This document shows, in pieces, positions 8,216 through 17,446 of a stretch of DNA of 64,000 nt; the first letter of the stretch is position 1; every line of letters begins with the position of its first letter. The stretch spans positions 1,860,001-1,924,000 of the forward strand of contig OZ242037.1 in the NCBI GenBank assembly GCA_965205165.1, written 5' to 3'. The notes below the pieces were generated by a model. The model saw only the letters and a program-made list of their open reading frames with translations. It ran no database searches and was not told the origin of the DNA. Made by a program: the position numbers and the translations under genes. The DNA is from CBDESM01 sp965205165 (GTDB taxonomy: Bacteria > Chloroflexota > Dehalococcoidia > Bin125).

Positions 8216-9175
8216 TCAGGAACCCGCGTCCCGCGCCATCCGCGCGAAGGCCCTCCCCGCCCCCAAGTCGGGCATCCCGAACATCGCCTCCGCCCGCGCA
8301 CGGTAGTCGGCGCGTTCGCGCCAGGGCGACGCCGCGTCGATCAGGCGATCCAGTTCCAGCGCGCCATGCATCAGCGCCCAAACCGCGCCGGCCGCGTCGC
8401 CGCTCGATTCCAGCGCCTCCGCCCCTGCCAGCGCCGGTTCGCAGATGCGCTCGATCCGCGGCAGCAGCGCCGCGCCGGCCTCCGGCACCCTCGCGTCCAA
8501 GTGCGCCTCCGCGAGCGAACGCAGGCTGGCCAGCGCGACCCGCGCCGACTCCGGCGTCCGCCCGTCGGTGCCGACCGCCGATGCGAACGCGGCCGCCAAC
8601 CCGGGCTGCTTCAGCACCCGGCCCCAAGCACGCAAGCGCCTGGGCAGGCGCGGGCCGTCGTGCGGCTCGCCCATCCTCGCCGCCAGTGCGCGGGCCGCGT
8701 GCAGCCCCGCGGCTTCCATCGCCTGGACGGCGAGGCCCGTCGACCCGAAATCGTCCAGCGCCACCTGCGCGGCGCGGATGCACCGCTCGAACCGCCCGGC
8801 GCGCCCGTCCGCCGAGTGATGGCGATCGCGGACGAGCAGCAGCACCTCCCGCAGCGCCGCGTCCGTGACGCGCAGCAGTTCGAGCGACGCCAGCATCTCG
8901 GTCAGCGCCGCGTCTCCGGGCAGGCCGTCCGGCCCCGTGAGCAGCCCGATCGGCAGCCGGTCCACCGCGAGGCGGACGCCGTCCTCTTCCCGCAGCGCGC
9001 CCCGCTCGACGGGGCCGGAGTCGGCGTGGCGGAAGAGCACGATCTGCAGGATCGATGCTTCCCAGGCCCGGCCGGCCGCGTAATCGCCGGCGACCGCGAC
9101 GCCGCGCACCGCCTCGTCGCGATGGCGCTCGCGATCCCCGATGCGGCGGGCGAGGGCGAGGATCGGTTCGTCCAC
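8216..9175 (-). CDS. Uncharacterized protein, possible nucleotidyltransferase-like fold
   Basis: The 319-residue product begins at a GTG (9175), 4 nt after the nadE stop, so the two are co-transcribed. I do not recognise a family with confidence. An N-terminal stretch (VRGVAVAGDYAAGRAWEAS, then a hydrophobic strand) has the look of a nucleotidyltransferase motif, but the usual Gly-Ser and the Asp pair are not clear. The remainder is predicted to be helical and Ala/Arg/Leu-rich. No signal peptide or membrane segment is seen. Co-occurrence with nadE hints at nucleotide chemistry, but this is only context. Confidence 0.5.
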   Translation of the reverse strand: MDEPILALARRIGDRERHRDEAVRGVAVAGDYAAGRAWEASILQIVLFRHADSGPVERGALREEDGVRLAVDRLPIGLLTGPDGLPGDAALTEMLASLELLRVTDAALREVLLLVRDRHHSADGRAGRFERCIRAAQVALDDFGSTGLAVQAMEAAGLHAARALAARMGEPHDGPRLPRRLRAWGRVLKQPGLAAAFASAVGTDGRTPESARVALASLRSLAEAHLDARVPEAGAALLPRIERICEPALAGAEALESSGDAAGAVWALMHGALELDRLIDAASPWRERADYRARAEAMFGMPDLGAGRAFARMARDAGS

Positions 9176-9179
9176 GGGC

Positions 9180-10901
9180 TCAGAACCCGCGGTAGCGGTT
9201 GGCGATCGGGAAGCGGCGATCCTTGCCGAAGGCGCGCGGGGTGATGCGCAGCCCGGGCGCGGCTTGGCGCCGCTTGTACTCGGCGCCGGTGACCAGCGAC
9301 ATCACGCGCCTCACGTCCTCCTCCGGGAAGCCCATCGCCGCGATCTCCCCGAGCGAGCGATCCTCCTCGACGAAGGCCTGCAAGATCGGGTCGAGCCGCT
9401 CGTAGGGCATCAGCGATTCTTCGTCCAGCTGGTCCGGGCGCAGCTCCGCCGAAGGCGGCTTCTCGATCACGGAGACGGGGACGACCTCGCGGCCGGCGCG
9501 CTCGTTGGCGTAGAGGGAGAGCTCGTAGACCATCAGCTTGGGGACGTCCTGGATGACGGCGAGGCCGCCGCTCATGTCGCCGTAGAGCGTGGCGTAGCCG
9601 GTCGCCGATTCGGACTTGTTCGAGGTGGTGAGGACCAGCGCGCCGAGCTTGTTGCTCACGGCCATCATCAGCACCCCGCGCACGCGGGCCTGCAAGTTCT
9701 CCTCGGTCACGTCGGGCGCGAGCCCCTCGAAGAGCGGGGCCAGCGTCGCCAAGTGCGCTTGGAACGCGTCCTCGATCGGCATGATGTCCAAGCGGATGCC
9801 GAGGTTTTCGGCAAGCGCGCGGGCATCGGCGACGCTGCCTTCGGAGGAGTAGCGCGAGGGCATGCCGATCCCCCGCACATGCTCCGCGCCCAGCGCCTCG
9901 ACCGCGATGACGGCGGTGAGCGTTGAATCGATGCCGCCCGAAAGCGCGATCACGACATCCTGGAAACCCGTCTTGCGCACGTAATCGCGGGTACCCAGGA
10001 CCAAGGCCTCGTACACCTCCTGCAAGTCCGGCTTTTCAGCCGCCATGGGCGCAGAGATCGGCCTGCGGGCAACCGGCGACGGCTTCGAGACGCGGGCCAA
10101 CTCCGCGTCGACCGCGGCCATCCGCCGCAGCCGCGGATCGTGCAGCCGCGCCTGCCGCACCGCCTCGACGTCCACGTCGACCGCGAGCAGCTCTTCCGCA
10201 AACGCCCCGGCTCGCCCCAGCAGCGCCCCGTCCGGCCCGAACACGGCGCTGCCCCCGTCGAAGACGAGCGCGTCCTGGCCGCCGACGAGGTTGCAGTACG
10301 CGGTGAGCACCAGGTTGTCCGCGGCGCGGGTGGCGAGCATCTGTTCGCGGAAGCGGGACTTGCCGGCGTGGAAGGGCGAGCCGTTGATGTTGACGATCAG
10401 CTCCGCGCCGGCCAGGCACTGGTCCTGCATCGGCCCGGAGGAGTACCAGATGTCCTCGCAGATGGTGACGCCGACCCGCGCGCCGGCGATCTCGAAGAGC
10501 TGCACGCCCTCGCCCGGCCGGAACGTCCGCGCCTCGTCGAACACCCCGTAGTTGGGCAGGAACCGCTTGCGGTACACCCCGTGCAGCTCGCCGTCGTGCA
10601 GCACCGCGGCGGCATTGTGGATGTCGAGCCCGGAATCGACGAAGCCGGCGACGGCCGTCACGTGCTTCCCCGCCGTCGCCCCGCGCACCCGATCGAGCGC
10701 CTCGAGATTGTCCATCACGAAGCTGCGCCGCAGCACCAAGTCTTCCGGCGGGTAGCCCGTGATCGCCAGCTCCGGAAACGCGACCAAGTCGGCGCCCAGC
10801 GCCTCCGCCCGCTCGATCTGCGCGATGATCCGCCCGGTGTTTCCCGCGAGATCGCCCACGGTCGCGTTGATCTGGGCCAAGCAGATGCGCAACGCGCCCA
10901 C
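9180..10901 (-). CDS. nadE: Glutamine-dependent NAD+ synthetase
   Basis: The 573-residue enzyme joins a nitrilase-type glutaminase domain (Glu44, Lys112, Cys148 in TICEDIW) to a C-terminal ATP-dependent synthetase with the pyrophosphate loop SGGIDST from residue 321. It amidates nicotinic acid adenine dinucleotide to NAD+, the last step of NAD biosynthesis, using ammonia from glutamine. The length and order fit the bacterial two-domain NadE. It starts at a GTG preceded by GGGAGGA. A TACCCT on the minus strand about 30 nt upstream could be its -10, giving a leadered mRNA. It is divergent from the ABC exporter genes. Confidence 0.96.
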   Translation of the reverse strand: MGALRICLAQINATVGDLAGNTGRIIAQIERAEALGADLVAFPELAITGYPPEDLVLRRSFVMDNLEALDRVRGATAGKHVTAVAGFVDSGLDIHNAAAVLHDGELHGVYRKRFLPNYGVFDEARTFRPGEGVQLFEIAGARVGVTICEDIWYSSGPMQDQCLAGAELIVNINGSPFHAGKSRFREQMLATRAADNLVLTAYCNLVGGQDALVFDGGSAVFGPDGALLGRAGAFAEELLAVDVDVEAVRQARLHDPRLRRMAAVDAELARVSKPSPVARRPISAPMAAEKPDLQEVYEALVLGTRDYVRKTGFQDVVIALSGGIDSTLTAVIAVEALGAEHVRGIGMPSRYSSEGSVADARALAENLGIRLDIMPIEDAFQAHLATLAPLFEGLAPDVTEENLQARVRGVLMMAVSNKLGALVLTTSNKSESATGYATLYGDMSGGLAVIQDVPKLMVYELSLYANERAGREVVPVSVIEKPPSAELRPDQLDEESLMPYERLDPILQAFVEEDRSLGEIAAMGFPEEDVRRVMSLVTGAEYKRRQAAPGLRITPRAFGKDRRFPIANRYRGF

Positions 10902-10955
10902 CGTCGTCCTCCCGCTCGCTTCCGCGCATCAGGGTATCGCAGACCCCGCCGCCAA

Positions 10956-10961
10956 TAGACT
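10956..10961 (+). promoter_or_regulatory. -10 hexamer of a leaderless promoter (ABC ATPase gene)
   Basis: TAGACT ends 6 nt before the GTG start at 10968. There is no ribosome-binding site in those 6 nt. Confidence 0.45.
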
Positions 10962-10967
10962 CCGCAT

Positions 10968-11912
10968 GTGTCCGACATCGCCCCGCATCCGCCCTTGGCG
11001 CTCCGCGACGCGAGCTACGAACATCCCGGCGGCCGCGGCGTGCAGGGCGTCGATCTGCGGATCGACGCGGGCGAGATCGTCGCGCTGATCGGGCCCAACG
11101 GGGCCGGCAAGACGACCATCCTGCGCCTCGCCGCGGGCGAGATCCTCCCCGATTCCGGCAGCGCCGCCCTCTTCGGAAACGTGCCCGATGCAGCGGCCCG
11201 CCGGCGCATCGGGGTCGTCTTCCAAGACGCGGCGGTGGATGATCTGATGCGCGTCGGCGAGATGCTCGACCTCTTCGCCGTGCTCCACGAGGTGCCGCGG
11301 GCGGAACGCCGGGCCCGCATCGGCGCGGCGCTCGAACAGGCCGGGCTGGCCGACCGCGCCGGAGACCTCTGCGGCGCGCTGTCGGGCGGCCTGCGCAGGC
11401 GCCTCGACGTCCAGCGGGCGCTGCTCCACCGCCCCGATTTGATCATCCTCGACGAGCCGTCGCTCGGCCTCGACCTCGATTCCTCCCGCGCCGTCTGGCA
11501 GCGCCTGCGCGAGGCCCGGGACGCGGGAGCGGCGATCCTGCTCGCCACCAACAACGTCGAGGAAGCCGAAGCGCTGGCCGACCGCGCCGGCTTCATCCTC
11601 GACGGCCGGATGCTCGCGCTCGACGCGCCGGCGGCGCTGACGGCGGGCCTGCGCAGCGAATCGGTCATGCTCGACTGGCCCGCCTGCACTCCGGATCTCG
11701 CGGAAGCGATCGCCGGCTGGCCCGGCGTCGGAGCGGTCCGGCTCTCGCCGCCCGAACTGCACGCGACGGTCGACTCCGCCGCCGCGTTCCTGCCGGCCGT
11801 CTTCGAGCGGCACGGCGGCGCGATCGGCGGCGTCCGCATCCGCCAATCGAGCCTCGCCGACGCCTGGTTCCACCTCGCCGGCTCGCCGCTGGAGCGGGAG
11901 GCGGAGCCGTGA
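10968..11912 (+). CDS. ABC transporter ATP-binding protein
   Basis: This 314-residue ATPase has the Walker A GPNGAGKTT, signature LSGGLRRRLDVQRAL and Walker B LIILDEPS, followed by a C-terminal extension of about 90 residues typical of DrrA/NatA-type exporters. It starts at GTG 10968, supported by a -10 hexamer 6 nt before it; an ATG 2 nt upstream is in another frame. The next gene overlaps by 4 nt (GTGA) and encodes the ABC-2 permease. Together they form a one-ATPase, one-permease exporter; the cargo (drug, lipid or polysaccharide) is unknown. Confidence 0.93.
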   Translation: MSDIAPHPPLALRDASYEHPGGRGVQGVDLRIDAGEIVALIGPNGAGKTTILRLAAGEILPDSGSAALFGNVPDAAARRRIGVVFQDAAVDDLMRVGEMLDLFAVLHEVPRAERRARIGAALEQAGLADRAGDLCGALSGGLRRRLDVQRALLHRPDLIILDEPSLGLDLDSSRAVWQRLREARDAGAAILLATNNVEEAEALADRAGFILDGRMLALDAPAALTAGLRSESVMLDWPACTPDLAEAIAGWPGVGAVRLSPPELHATVDSAAAFLPAVFERHGGAIGGVRIRQSSLADAWFHLAGSPLEREAEP

Positions 11913-12694
11913 GCGCCGCGGCGGCCGTCGGCGCGCTCGCGGCGCGGGAGCTGCGGGCGGTCGCGCGCTCCCGCTCGCAGCTGTACTCGTCGCTGCTCTT
12001 CCCGCTGATGCTGCTGGCGGTGCTCGGCGCCGGCGTCTCCAGCGGGCTCGGCCCGAACTCCCCGGCGATCGCCGACGGGGACTACACCTCCTTTCTCGCC
12101 CCCGGCATGGCGGCGATGACCGCGCTCTTCGCTTCCACCTTTTCCAGCGCCTCGTTCTACCGCGACCGCGAGTCGGGCGTGCTGCGGGCGCTGTTCGCCG
12201 CTCCCCGCTCCGCGTTCGCGATCCTGTTCGGCAAAACCGTCGGCGCGGTCGCGATCGGCTCGCTCCAAGCCGTGCTGGTGCTGGCCCTGGTCGCCGTCAT
12301 TCCCGGCATCAAGCTCGGCTGGCAGTTCGGCTGGCTCGGCGGGTTCGCGACCGCCGCCGCGGCGATCATCGCGCTCAACCTGGCGCTCAACGGCTTCGCC
12401 CTGCTCGTCGCCGTCCGCATCCGCACGATGCAGGGCTTCCACCTGATCATGAACCTCGCCCTGTTCCCGCTCTTCTTCCTCTCCGGCGCATTCTTCCCGT
12501 TCGACGACGCGCCCGCCTGGCTCGACGCGATCCACTACGCCAACCCGCTGACCTATTTCGTCGACCTGATCCAATACGCCGTCTACGCCCGCGACGATTC
12601 CTTCCTGATCGGCCCGGCCATCAGCGCGCCCGTCGTCTCCGTCCTCTCCGCGCTGCTGCTCTTCGCCGGCCTGCGCCGCGCCCCGGCCGCCTGA
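11909..12694 (+). CDS. ABC-2 type exporter permease
   Basis: The 261-residue membrane protein starts at GTG 11909 in a 4 nt overlap with the ATPase gene. It has about six hydrophobic segments and the conserved ABC-2 block FYRDRESGVLRALF between the second and third, as in DrrB/NodJ-type permeases. It should form a homodimer with the ATPase dimer and export an amphipathic molecule. The downstream lipoprotein gene begins 3 nt after its stop, so all three probably share a transcript. Confidence 0.9.
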   Translation: MSAAAAVGALAARELRAVARSRSQLYSSLLFPLMLLAVLGAGVSSGLGPNSPAIADGDYTSFLAPGMAAMTALFASTFSSASFYRDRESGVLRALFAAPRSAFAILFGKTVGAVAIGSLQAVLVLALVAVIPGIKLGWQFGWLGGFATAAAAIIALNLALNGFALLVAVRIRTMQGFHLIMNLALFPLFFLSGAFFPFDDAPAWLDAIHYANPLTYFVDLIQYAVYARDDSFLIGPAISAPVVSVLSALLLFAGLRRAPAA

Positions 12695-12696
12695 CC

Positions 12697-13560
12697 ATGC
12701 GCCTGCTCGCCGCGATCGCTGCCTGCGCCGTCTCCGCCGCCGTCTCCGCCGCCGCCTGCGGCGGAGACGCGCCCGACGTGATCGAGACGTCCGACGCCCC
12801 GTTCGTCCCCGTGATCGAAACGCACAAGCCCGCCGTCGGCGACGACATCATTGTCTTCACGCTGCTCGACCGCGATCGGCGGCCCGACTTCACCGCCGAC
12901 GTGCGGTTCCGCGCCCGCTTCTTCGAGCCGACCGAAGGCGGCGTCCGCTTCCGCGCCGACGCGGAGGTCGTCGAGCGCGTCGAGTTCGCGGGCGCGGACT
13001 ACTTCATCGCCCGCGGCGCGCCGCTCGATCGTCCCGGCGATTGGGCGCTCGCCGTCACGGCCGCGTTCGCGGACGGCACCGCGCAGACCAGCCCGCGCCT
13101 CAGTTTCAGCGTCTTCACGCGGCCCAACGGCCCCGGCGTCGGCGAACCGGCCCCCCGCGCGGCCACGCCTTCGACCGCCGACGCCGAAATCGAACGGCTC
13201 ACCGCAGATGAGCAGCCGCTGGCCGGCCTCTACGAGCGCTCCGCCGCGCAGCTGATCGACAACGAGCCGTTCGTGATCCTGTTCGCGACCCCGGCCCGCT
13301 GCGCCGGCCGGCCGACCTGCGCCCGCGCGCTCGAACAGCTGAAACGGCTCGCCGCCGGCATCGCAGCGATCCACGTCGAACCCTTCCCGCCGCACCGCGG
13401 CGCGGAACTCCAGCCGAAATTCGACGCCGCCGTAGCCGCTTGGCAGATCGAGAGCGAGCCGATCTTCTTCTTCGTGGACGCCGGCGGCGTCGTGCGGGCG
13501 CGCATCCAAGCCGTCGCGACCGATGCCGAACTTGCCGAAGCCGCCGACGCCCTCCGCTAG
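12697..13560 (+). CDS. Lipoprotein with a thioredoxin-like domain
   Basis: The 287-residue product has a lipoprotein signal with the lipobox Ser-Ala-Ala-Ala-Cys (Cys21) followed by GGD. The middle is a beta-rich domain without a recognised family. The C-terminal 100 residues look thioredoxin-like: a strand FVILFATPA, a spaced cysteine pair (CAGRPTC, so C-x5-C not C-x2-C), and a late EPIFFFVD strand standing where the cis-Pro segment would be. Redox activity is therefore uncertain. It is linked to the exporter upstream and convergent with ctaB, sharing the palindromic CTAG at the two stop codons. Confidence 0.65.
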   Translation: MRLLAAIAACAVSAAVSAAACGGDAPDVIETSDAPFVPVIETHKPAVGDDIIVFTLLDRDRRPDFTADVRFRARFFEPTEGGVRFRADAEVVERVEFAGADYFIARGAPLDRPGDWALAVTAAFADGTAQTSPRLSFSVFTRPNGPGVGEPAPRAATPSTADAEIERLTADEQPLAGLYERSAAQLIDNEPFVILFATPARCAGRPTCARALEQLKRLAAGIAAIHVEPFPPHRGAELQPKFDAAVAAWQIESEPIFFFVDAGGVVRARIQAVATDAELAEAADALR

Positions 13561-14492
13561 ACCAGCACGTCCAGCCCGACCGCGGCGAAGATGATCGCCA
13601 AATAGGCGATCGACGCGAAGAACACGCGCATCGGCGCGTCCTTGCCGGCGTACAAGCGCCAGGCGAACCAGATGAAGGCCGCCCCCGCAACGGCCGCGGT
13701 CGCCTCGTAGCACCAGCCCAGATGCCCCGCCGCCGGGCCGATCAGCGAAACGGCCACGAGGATCACGGCGTAGACGAGTATCTGCTTCCGCGTCTCCGCC
13801 TCGCCCGCCGCCACCGGCAGCATCGGCACGCCCGCCTCCGCGTACTCATCGCGGTACTTGAGCGAGAGCGCCCAGAAGTGCGGCGGGGTCCAGAGGAAGA
13901 TCACCGCGAACAGCAGCACCGCGGTCCACGAGACGTCGCCCGTGACCGCGGCCCAGCCGACCAGCGGCGGAACCGCGCCGGCCGCGCCGCCGATCACGAT
14001 GTTCTGCGGCGTGCGCCGCTTCAGCCAGATCGTGTAGGCGAACACGTAGAACGCCGCCGCCGCGAGGGCCAGCCCCGCGGAGAGCAGGTTCACCGTCAGC
14101 GCGATTTGGACGCCCCCCGCGGCGACCAGCGCCGCGCCCCAGGCCAGCGCCGCGTTCGGCGGCAGCGCCTGCATCGGCAGCGGTCGGCCCCGCGTCCGCG
14201 CCATCACCGCGTCGATATCGCGGTCATACCACTGGTTCAGCGCGTTCGCGCCCCCGGCCGTGAGCATGCCGCCCAGCAAGGTCAGCAGGATCAGGTCCAA
14301 GCCCGGCCAGCCGTCCGCGGCCAGCACCATCGTCGGCGCGGTTGTCACCAGCAGCAGCCCGATGATGCCCGGCTTGGTCAGCTCCGCGAGCGCCCGGGCC
14401 GCGGCCCGGGCCCGCCCGAATCCGGAGAGCGCGGCGGCGGGCGCGCCGATCGCCCCGTTCGCGGGCCGCAGCTTGGCCGGCCCGCTGGTCAT
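13557..14492 (-). CDS. ctaB: Protoheme IX farnesyltransferase (heme O synthase)
   Basis: The 311-residue integral membrane protein belongs to the UbiA prenyltransferase family. The first Asp-rich motif is NQWYDRDIDAVMARTRGRP, and RDEYAEAGVPMLP lies in the second conserved loop after the PPHFWAL segment that identifies heme O synthases. It adds a farnesyl group to heme B, making heme O for the oxidase in this cluster. About nine membrane segments are visible. Its ATG at 14492 overlaps the ctaA stop by 4 nt. The longer frame upstream of 14492 is a shadow of ctaA. Confidence 0.95.
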   Translation of the reverse strand: MTSGPAKLRPANGAIGAPAAALSGFGRARAAARALAELTKPGIIGLLLVTTAPTMVLAADGWPGLDLILLTLLGGMLTAGGANALNQWYDRDIDAVMARTRGRPLPMQALPPNAALAWGAALVAAGGVQIALTVNLLSAGLALAAAAFYVFAYTIWLKRRTPQNIVIGGAAGAVPPLVGWAAVTGDVSWTAVLLFAVIFLWTPPHFWALSLKYRDEYAEAGVPMLPVAAGEAETRKQILVYAVILVAVSLIGPAAGHLGWCYEATAAVAGAAFIWFAWRLYAGKDAPMRVFFASIAYLAIIFAAVGLDVLV

Positions 14493-15463
14493 GATCCCGC
14501 CCCCGGTACCTCGCCGGCCGCGCTCCGCACCCGGGTCGGCGCCTCGCCGAACGAAATCCAGCCCGCCCGCTGCGCCGCCAGGACCGCCGCCGCGCCGGCC
14601 GCCGTCCACATCGCCGCGCCGCCGGCGAGGTGCGCCACCCGCGCCCATTCGTCGAGGCCCGTCCACATCGTCGCCGCGCCCAGCAGGATCTGGAGCACGA
14701 TCAGCGCCGCCGCCCCGTGCGCGGCCCGGATCAGCGGGCGGGAGCGCGGCCTGACTTGCATGGCCATGACCGCGACGGCGAAGACGCCGGCGGCGGCGAG
14801 GGCGGCGAGCAGGCGGTGCATCATGTGCCATTGGGCGAGCCGCCCGTCGGGCCAGAGCTGGCCGTTGCAGAGCGGCCACTGGTTCCCGCAGTAGTAGCCG
14901 GCGTCGGTATGGGTCACGTAGGAGCCGACCACGATCAGCAGGTAGACGAGCACGGCGCTGCCCAGCGCCCAGCGCGCGAGCACGCCGGCCCCGCCGTCCG
15001 GATCCCCGCGCTCGGCCCGGAACGTGCCCAGCCAGGAAGCGGCGACGAGCAGGATGATCATCATCGCCGTCGCCAAGTGCGCGGTCACCACGATCGGCTC
15101 GAGCCGCTCCGTCACCGTCAGCGCGCCCAGGCCGCCTTGCAGGGCCAGCATCGGTATCGCCGCCACCGCCGGAACCGCGACCCAGCGCCGCTTGCGGTGC
15201 CGCAGCCACGCGATCAGCGCATAGACCGCCACGGCCAGCCCGATCAGCGCGGCGGCGAGGCGGTGCGACCACTCGAGCCAGACTTGGTGGTCCTCCCAGC
15301 CGGCGGCGCGGTAGATGTCGGCCGGCGGGATGATCCCGCCGTGGCAGAAGGGCCAATCGGGGCAGGCCAAGCCGGAGCCCGTCACCCGCACGGTGCCGCC
15401 GAGCGCGACGAGGCCGAGCAGGAGCAGGAGCAGCGCCGCGCCGGACCACTGGAAGCGGGTCAT
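14489..15463 (-). CDS. ctaA: Heme A synthase
   Basis: The 324-residue protein has eight predicted membrane segments and the CtaA/COX15 signature residues: the N-terminal cysteine pair in CPDWPFCHG, a His in LEWSHRLAA, a His in VTAHLATAM, a second cysteine pair in CGNQWPLCNG and a His in HMMHRLLAAL. It oxidises the heme O methyl group to a formyl group, giving heme A. The start chosen (15463, MTRFQW) lies immediately before the first membrane segment, and its codon overlaps the stop of the small upstream gene. Confidence 0.95.
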   Translation of the reverse strand: MTRFQWSGAALLLLLLGLVALGGTVRVTGSGLACPDWPFCHGGIIPPADIYRAAGWEDHQVWLEWSHRLAAALIGLAVAVYALIAWLRHRKRRWVAVPAVAAIPMLALQGGLGALTVTERLEPIVVTAHLATAMMIILLVAASWLGTFRAERGDPDGGAGVLARWALGSAVLVYLLIVVGSYVTHTDAGYYCGNQWPLCNGQLWPDGRLAQWHMMHRLLAALAAAGVFAVAVMAMQVRPRSRPLIRAAHGAAALIVLQILLGAATMWTGLDEWARVAHLAGGAAMWTAAGAAAVLAAQRAGWISFGEAPTRVRSAAGEVPGAGS

Positions 15464-15780
15464 TCGCCGCCCGCCTCCTCCTCGCGCCGATCGATCTCGC
15501 CGGCCGCCCAGCGCAGCGCCATCGCGGCGCCGAACGCCATCCCGATCGCCATCGGCACCAGCGCGATCAGCTCGGTCGACACGCTCACCGGCAGCGTGAA
15601 GATCCCGATGAAGACGAGCGGCAGCATCACCGCGATCATCCAGCCCGCGAAACGCCCGAAGAACCCCGGCTCGAGCATGACGTCGCCGTGCACCATCAGC
15701 CGCGCTTGCCAAATGCGGATCATGTCCATGCCGCCGCCGTCCTCCCAATGGACAAGCGTATCGCCAACCGCGCCGTTCAC
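15460..15780 (-). CDS. Small two-helix membrane protein in the cta cluster
   Basis: The frame encodes 106 residues from a GTG at 15780 that overlaps the ctaG stop (GTGA), or 89 residues from the ATG at 15729. Two hydrophobic segments (about residues 47-66 and 71-88 of the longer form) flank a short polar turn, and the C-terminus is charged (EIDRREEEAGGE). I recognise no family. Its position between ctaG and ctaA, overlapping both by 4 nt, suggests a role in oxidase assembly or heme A synthesis, but this is inference from context only. Confidence 0.65.
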   Translation of the reverse strand: MNGAVGDTLVHWEDGGGMDMIRIWQARLMVHGDVMLEPGFFGRFAGWMIAVMLPLVFIGIFTLPVSVSTELIALVPMAIGMAFGAAMALRWAAGEIDRREEEAGGE

Positions 15781-16784
15781 CCGCCGCCGGCCGCCCGATC
15801 GCGGCCCGGCAGCTCGGGCTGGAAGTAGTCGTCGCCGTGGATGCGGCGCTGCATCTCGCGCACGCGGTCGCCGCGCCTGCCCTTGACTGCCTCGTGCTCG
15901 GCCCAGAAGTAGATCGTGGCGACGACCGAGATGGCGAACATCATCGAACCGGGCACCCACATGATGCCGGCCCCGATCCGCTGGTCGGTCAGCGCGTCCG
16001 GGCCCCACTCCCGCGCCGCCGCGGCCTGCACGTACGTGTCGTACGCCGCTTCGCCGATGTTGGTGAGGATCAGGCCCAGCCCGATGTTCTGGAGGATGGC
16101 GACGACCAGCAGCGCGGCGCGCCAGACATGGGCGGGCCGCAGGCGAGAAGCGTCGACGCCCACGATCATCCACCAGAACAGCACCGCGCCGAGCAGGAAA
16201 ATGCCGTGCTCGAGGAAATGCAGCGCCTCGCTGGCAATCGCGGCGTCGTAGGCGGCCGGCAGGTGCCAGAGCCAGACCCCGCCGAAGAAGATCGCGGCGG
16301 CCACCGGCGGGAAGGTGAGCACGCGGACCAGGCGGCTCTCCAGCAGCGGCACGAGGTAGTCCCGCCGCACCCGCGGCGAGGCGGCGCGCAGCGCCAGCGT
16401 CGCCGGCGCGCCCAGCAGCATCAGCGGCGCGATCACCATCGTGATCAGCACGTGCTGCAGCATGTGCACCCAGAAGAGGTCGTCGCTGTAGGCGTCGATC
16501 GGCGAAGCGAGTCCGAGGATCAGCAGCACCCAGCCCGCGCCGAAGCACCAGGCGTGCCAGCGCGGAAACCTGAAATCGGGCGAATCCCGCCGCAGCCGCA
16601 GGTAGGCCCAGAGGTACAACGCCCCCGCGACGACGGCCAGCGCCAGCCCCGGCGCGTCGAGGCTCCAAGTCGCCAGCACCGTGCCGAGTTCGCCCGATTC
16701 CGCCGCGCTCCCGTCGTGGGCCAGCGCGGCAGCGGGAAGGAGCGCGAGGACGACGGCGGCGAGGGCCGCGGCGCGCCGGATCAC
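15777..16784 (-). CDS. ctaG: Cytochrome c oxidase assembly factor CtaG (caa3 type)
   Basis: The 335-residue membrane protein matches the caa3_CtaG family (PF09678). A signal-like N-terminus is followed by membrane helices with the conserved HMLQHVLITMVIAPLML, LWHLPAAYDAA and LEHGIFLLGAVLFWW blocks. The histidines are probable copper ligands, and the family is thought to help copper insertion into the oxidase. The start is taken as GTG 16784, the best-placed start codon before the signal sequence; no ATG is available. It ends by overlapping the small gene downstream. Confidence 0.88.
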   Translation of the reverse strand: MIRRAAALAAVVLALLPAAALAHDGSAAESGELGTVLATWSLDAPGLALAVVAGALYLWAYLRLRRDSPDFRFPRWHAWCFGAGWVLLILGLASPIDAYSDDLFWVHMLQHVLITMVIAPLMLLGAPATLALRAASPRVRRDYLVPLLESRLVRVLTFPPVAAAIFFGGVWLWHLPAAYDAAIASEALHFLEHGIFLLGAVLFWWMIVGVDASRLRPAHVWRAALLVVAILQNIGLGLILTNIGEAAYDTYVQAAAAREWGPDALTDQRIGAGIMWVPGSMMFAISVVATIYFWAEHEAVKGRRGDRVREMQRRIHGDDYFQPELPGRDRAAGGG

Positions 16785-16816
16785 GGCGGATGCGATCGCC
16801 GCCCGCGCAGCGCCGC

Positions 16817-17443
16817 TCAGCTGAGGAAGAAGACGAGCGGGAAGACGGCGAGCAGCCAGACGAACCCCACGAAGTGCCAGTAGAGCGTGGCCGCCTCGAT
16901 CGCCGTGTTCCGCTTGGCGTCGAAATGCCCCAGCAGCCCCCGCACGAACTGCGCGAAGATGAACAGCAGCCCGCCCGCGACGTGCGCCCCGTGGAAGCCG
17001 GTCAGGGCGTAGAACATCGCGGCGTAGGACCCGTCGGAGATCCCGAACTCGGCCTCCGACCACTCGAAGCCCTGGTTGATCAGGAAGGCGACCCCGATCA
17101 CGATCACGATGCCCATCGACCAGAGCATCGCCCGGCGGTTGCCCTTGCGGATCGAGAACGCCGCGATCTGCATCGGGATCGAGGTCGAGACCAGCAGCAC
17201 CGTGAACAGGATCGGCCGCAGCTCGTCCCCGTGCAGCCGCTCCCCGCCGTTGGTCGGCTCCCAGAACAGCGTGTCGCTGTGCAGCGCCAGCATCGCCGCG
17301 ATCAGCCCCGCGAAGAACATGATCTCGGAGAAGATGAAGAAGATGATCCCCCACAGCCCCGTCGTCATCGGCTCCTCGCCGACGAGGAAGCTGCGGACCG
17401 GGTGGACGCGCTTGGTGGGCGCGGCGAGCGCTGCGGACGCCAT
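16817..17443 (-). CDS. ctaE: Cytochrome c oxidase subunit III
   Basis: This 208-residue protein is a five-helix subunit III, with IIFFIFSEIMFFAG near the start, then TGFHGAHVAGGLLF and a C-terminal LYWHFVGFVWLLAV. These are the conserved subunit III segments. It stabilises subunit I and supports proton uptake. The start at 17443 lies 3 nt after the ctaD stop, so translation is likely coupled. Confidence 0.96.
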   Translation of the reverse strand: MASAALAAPTKRVHPVRSFLVGEEPMTTGLWGIIFFIFSEIMFFAGLIAAMLALHSDTLFWEPTNGGERLHGDELRPILFTVLLVSTSIPMQIAAFSIRKGNRRAMLWSMGIVIVIGVAFLINQGFEWSEAEFGISDGSYAAMFYALTGFHGAHVAGGLLFIFAQFVRGLLGHFDAKRNTAIEAATLYWHFVGFVWLLAVFPLVFFLS

Positions 17444-17446
17444 GGT

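Noticed and set aside
5731..8868. A very long plus-strand frame (over 1000 codons) across the LysM-M23 gene
   Set aside because: It is Arg/Pro/Ala-rich noise in the third frame of a GC-rich gene; the overlapping 6107-8203 frame has a signal peptide, LysM and M23 domains.
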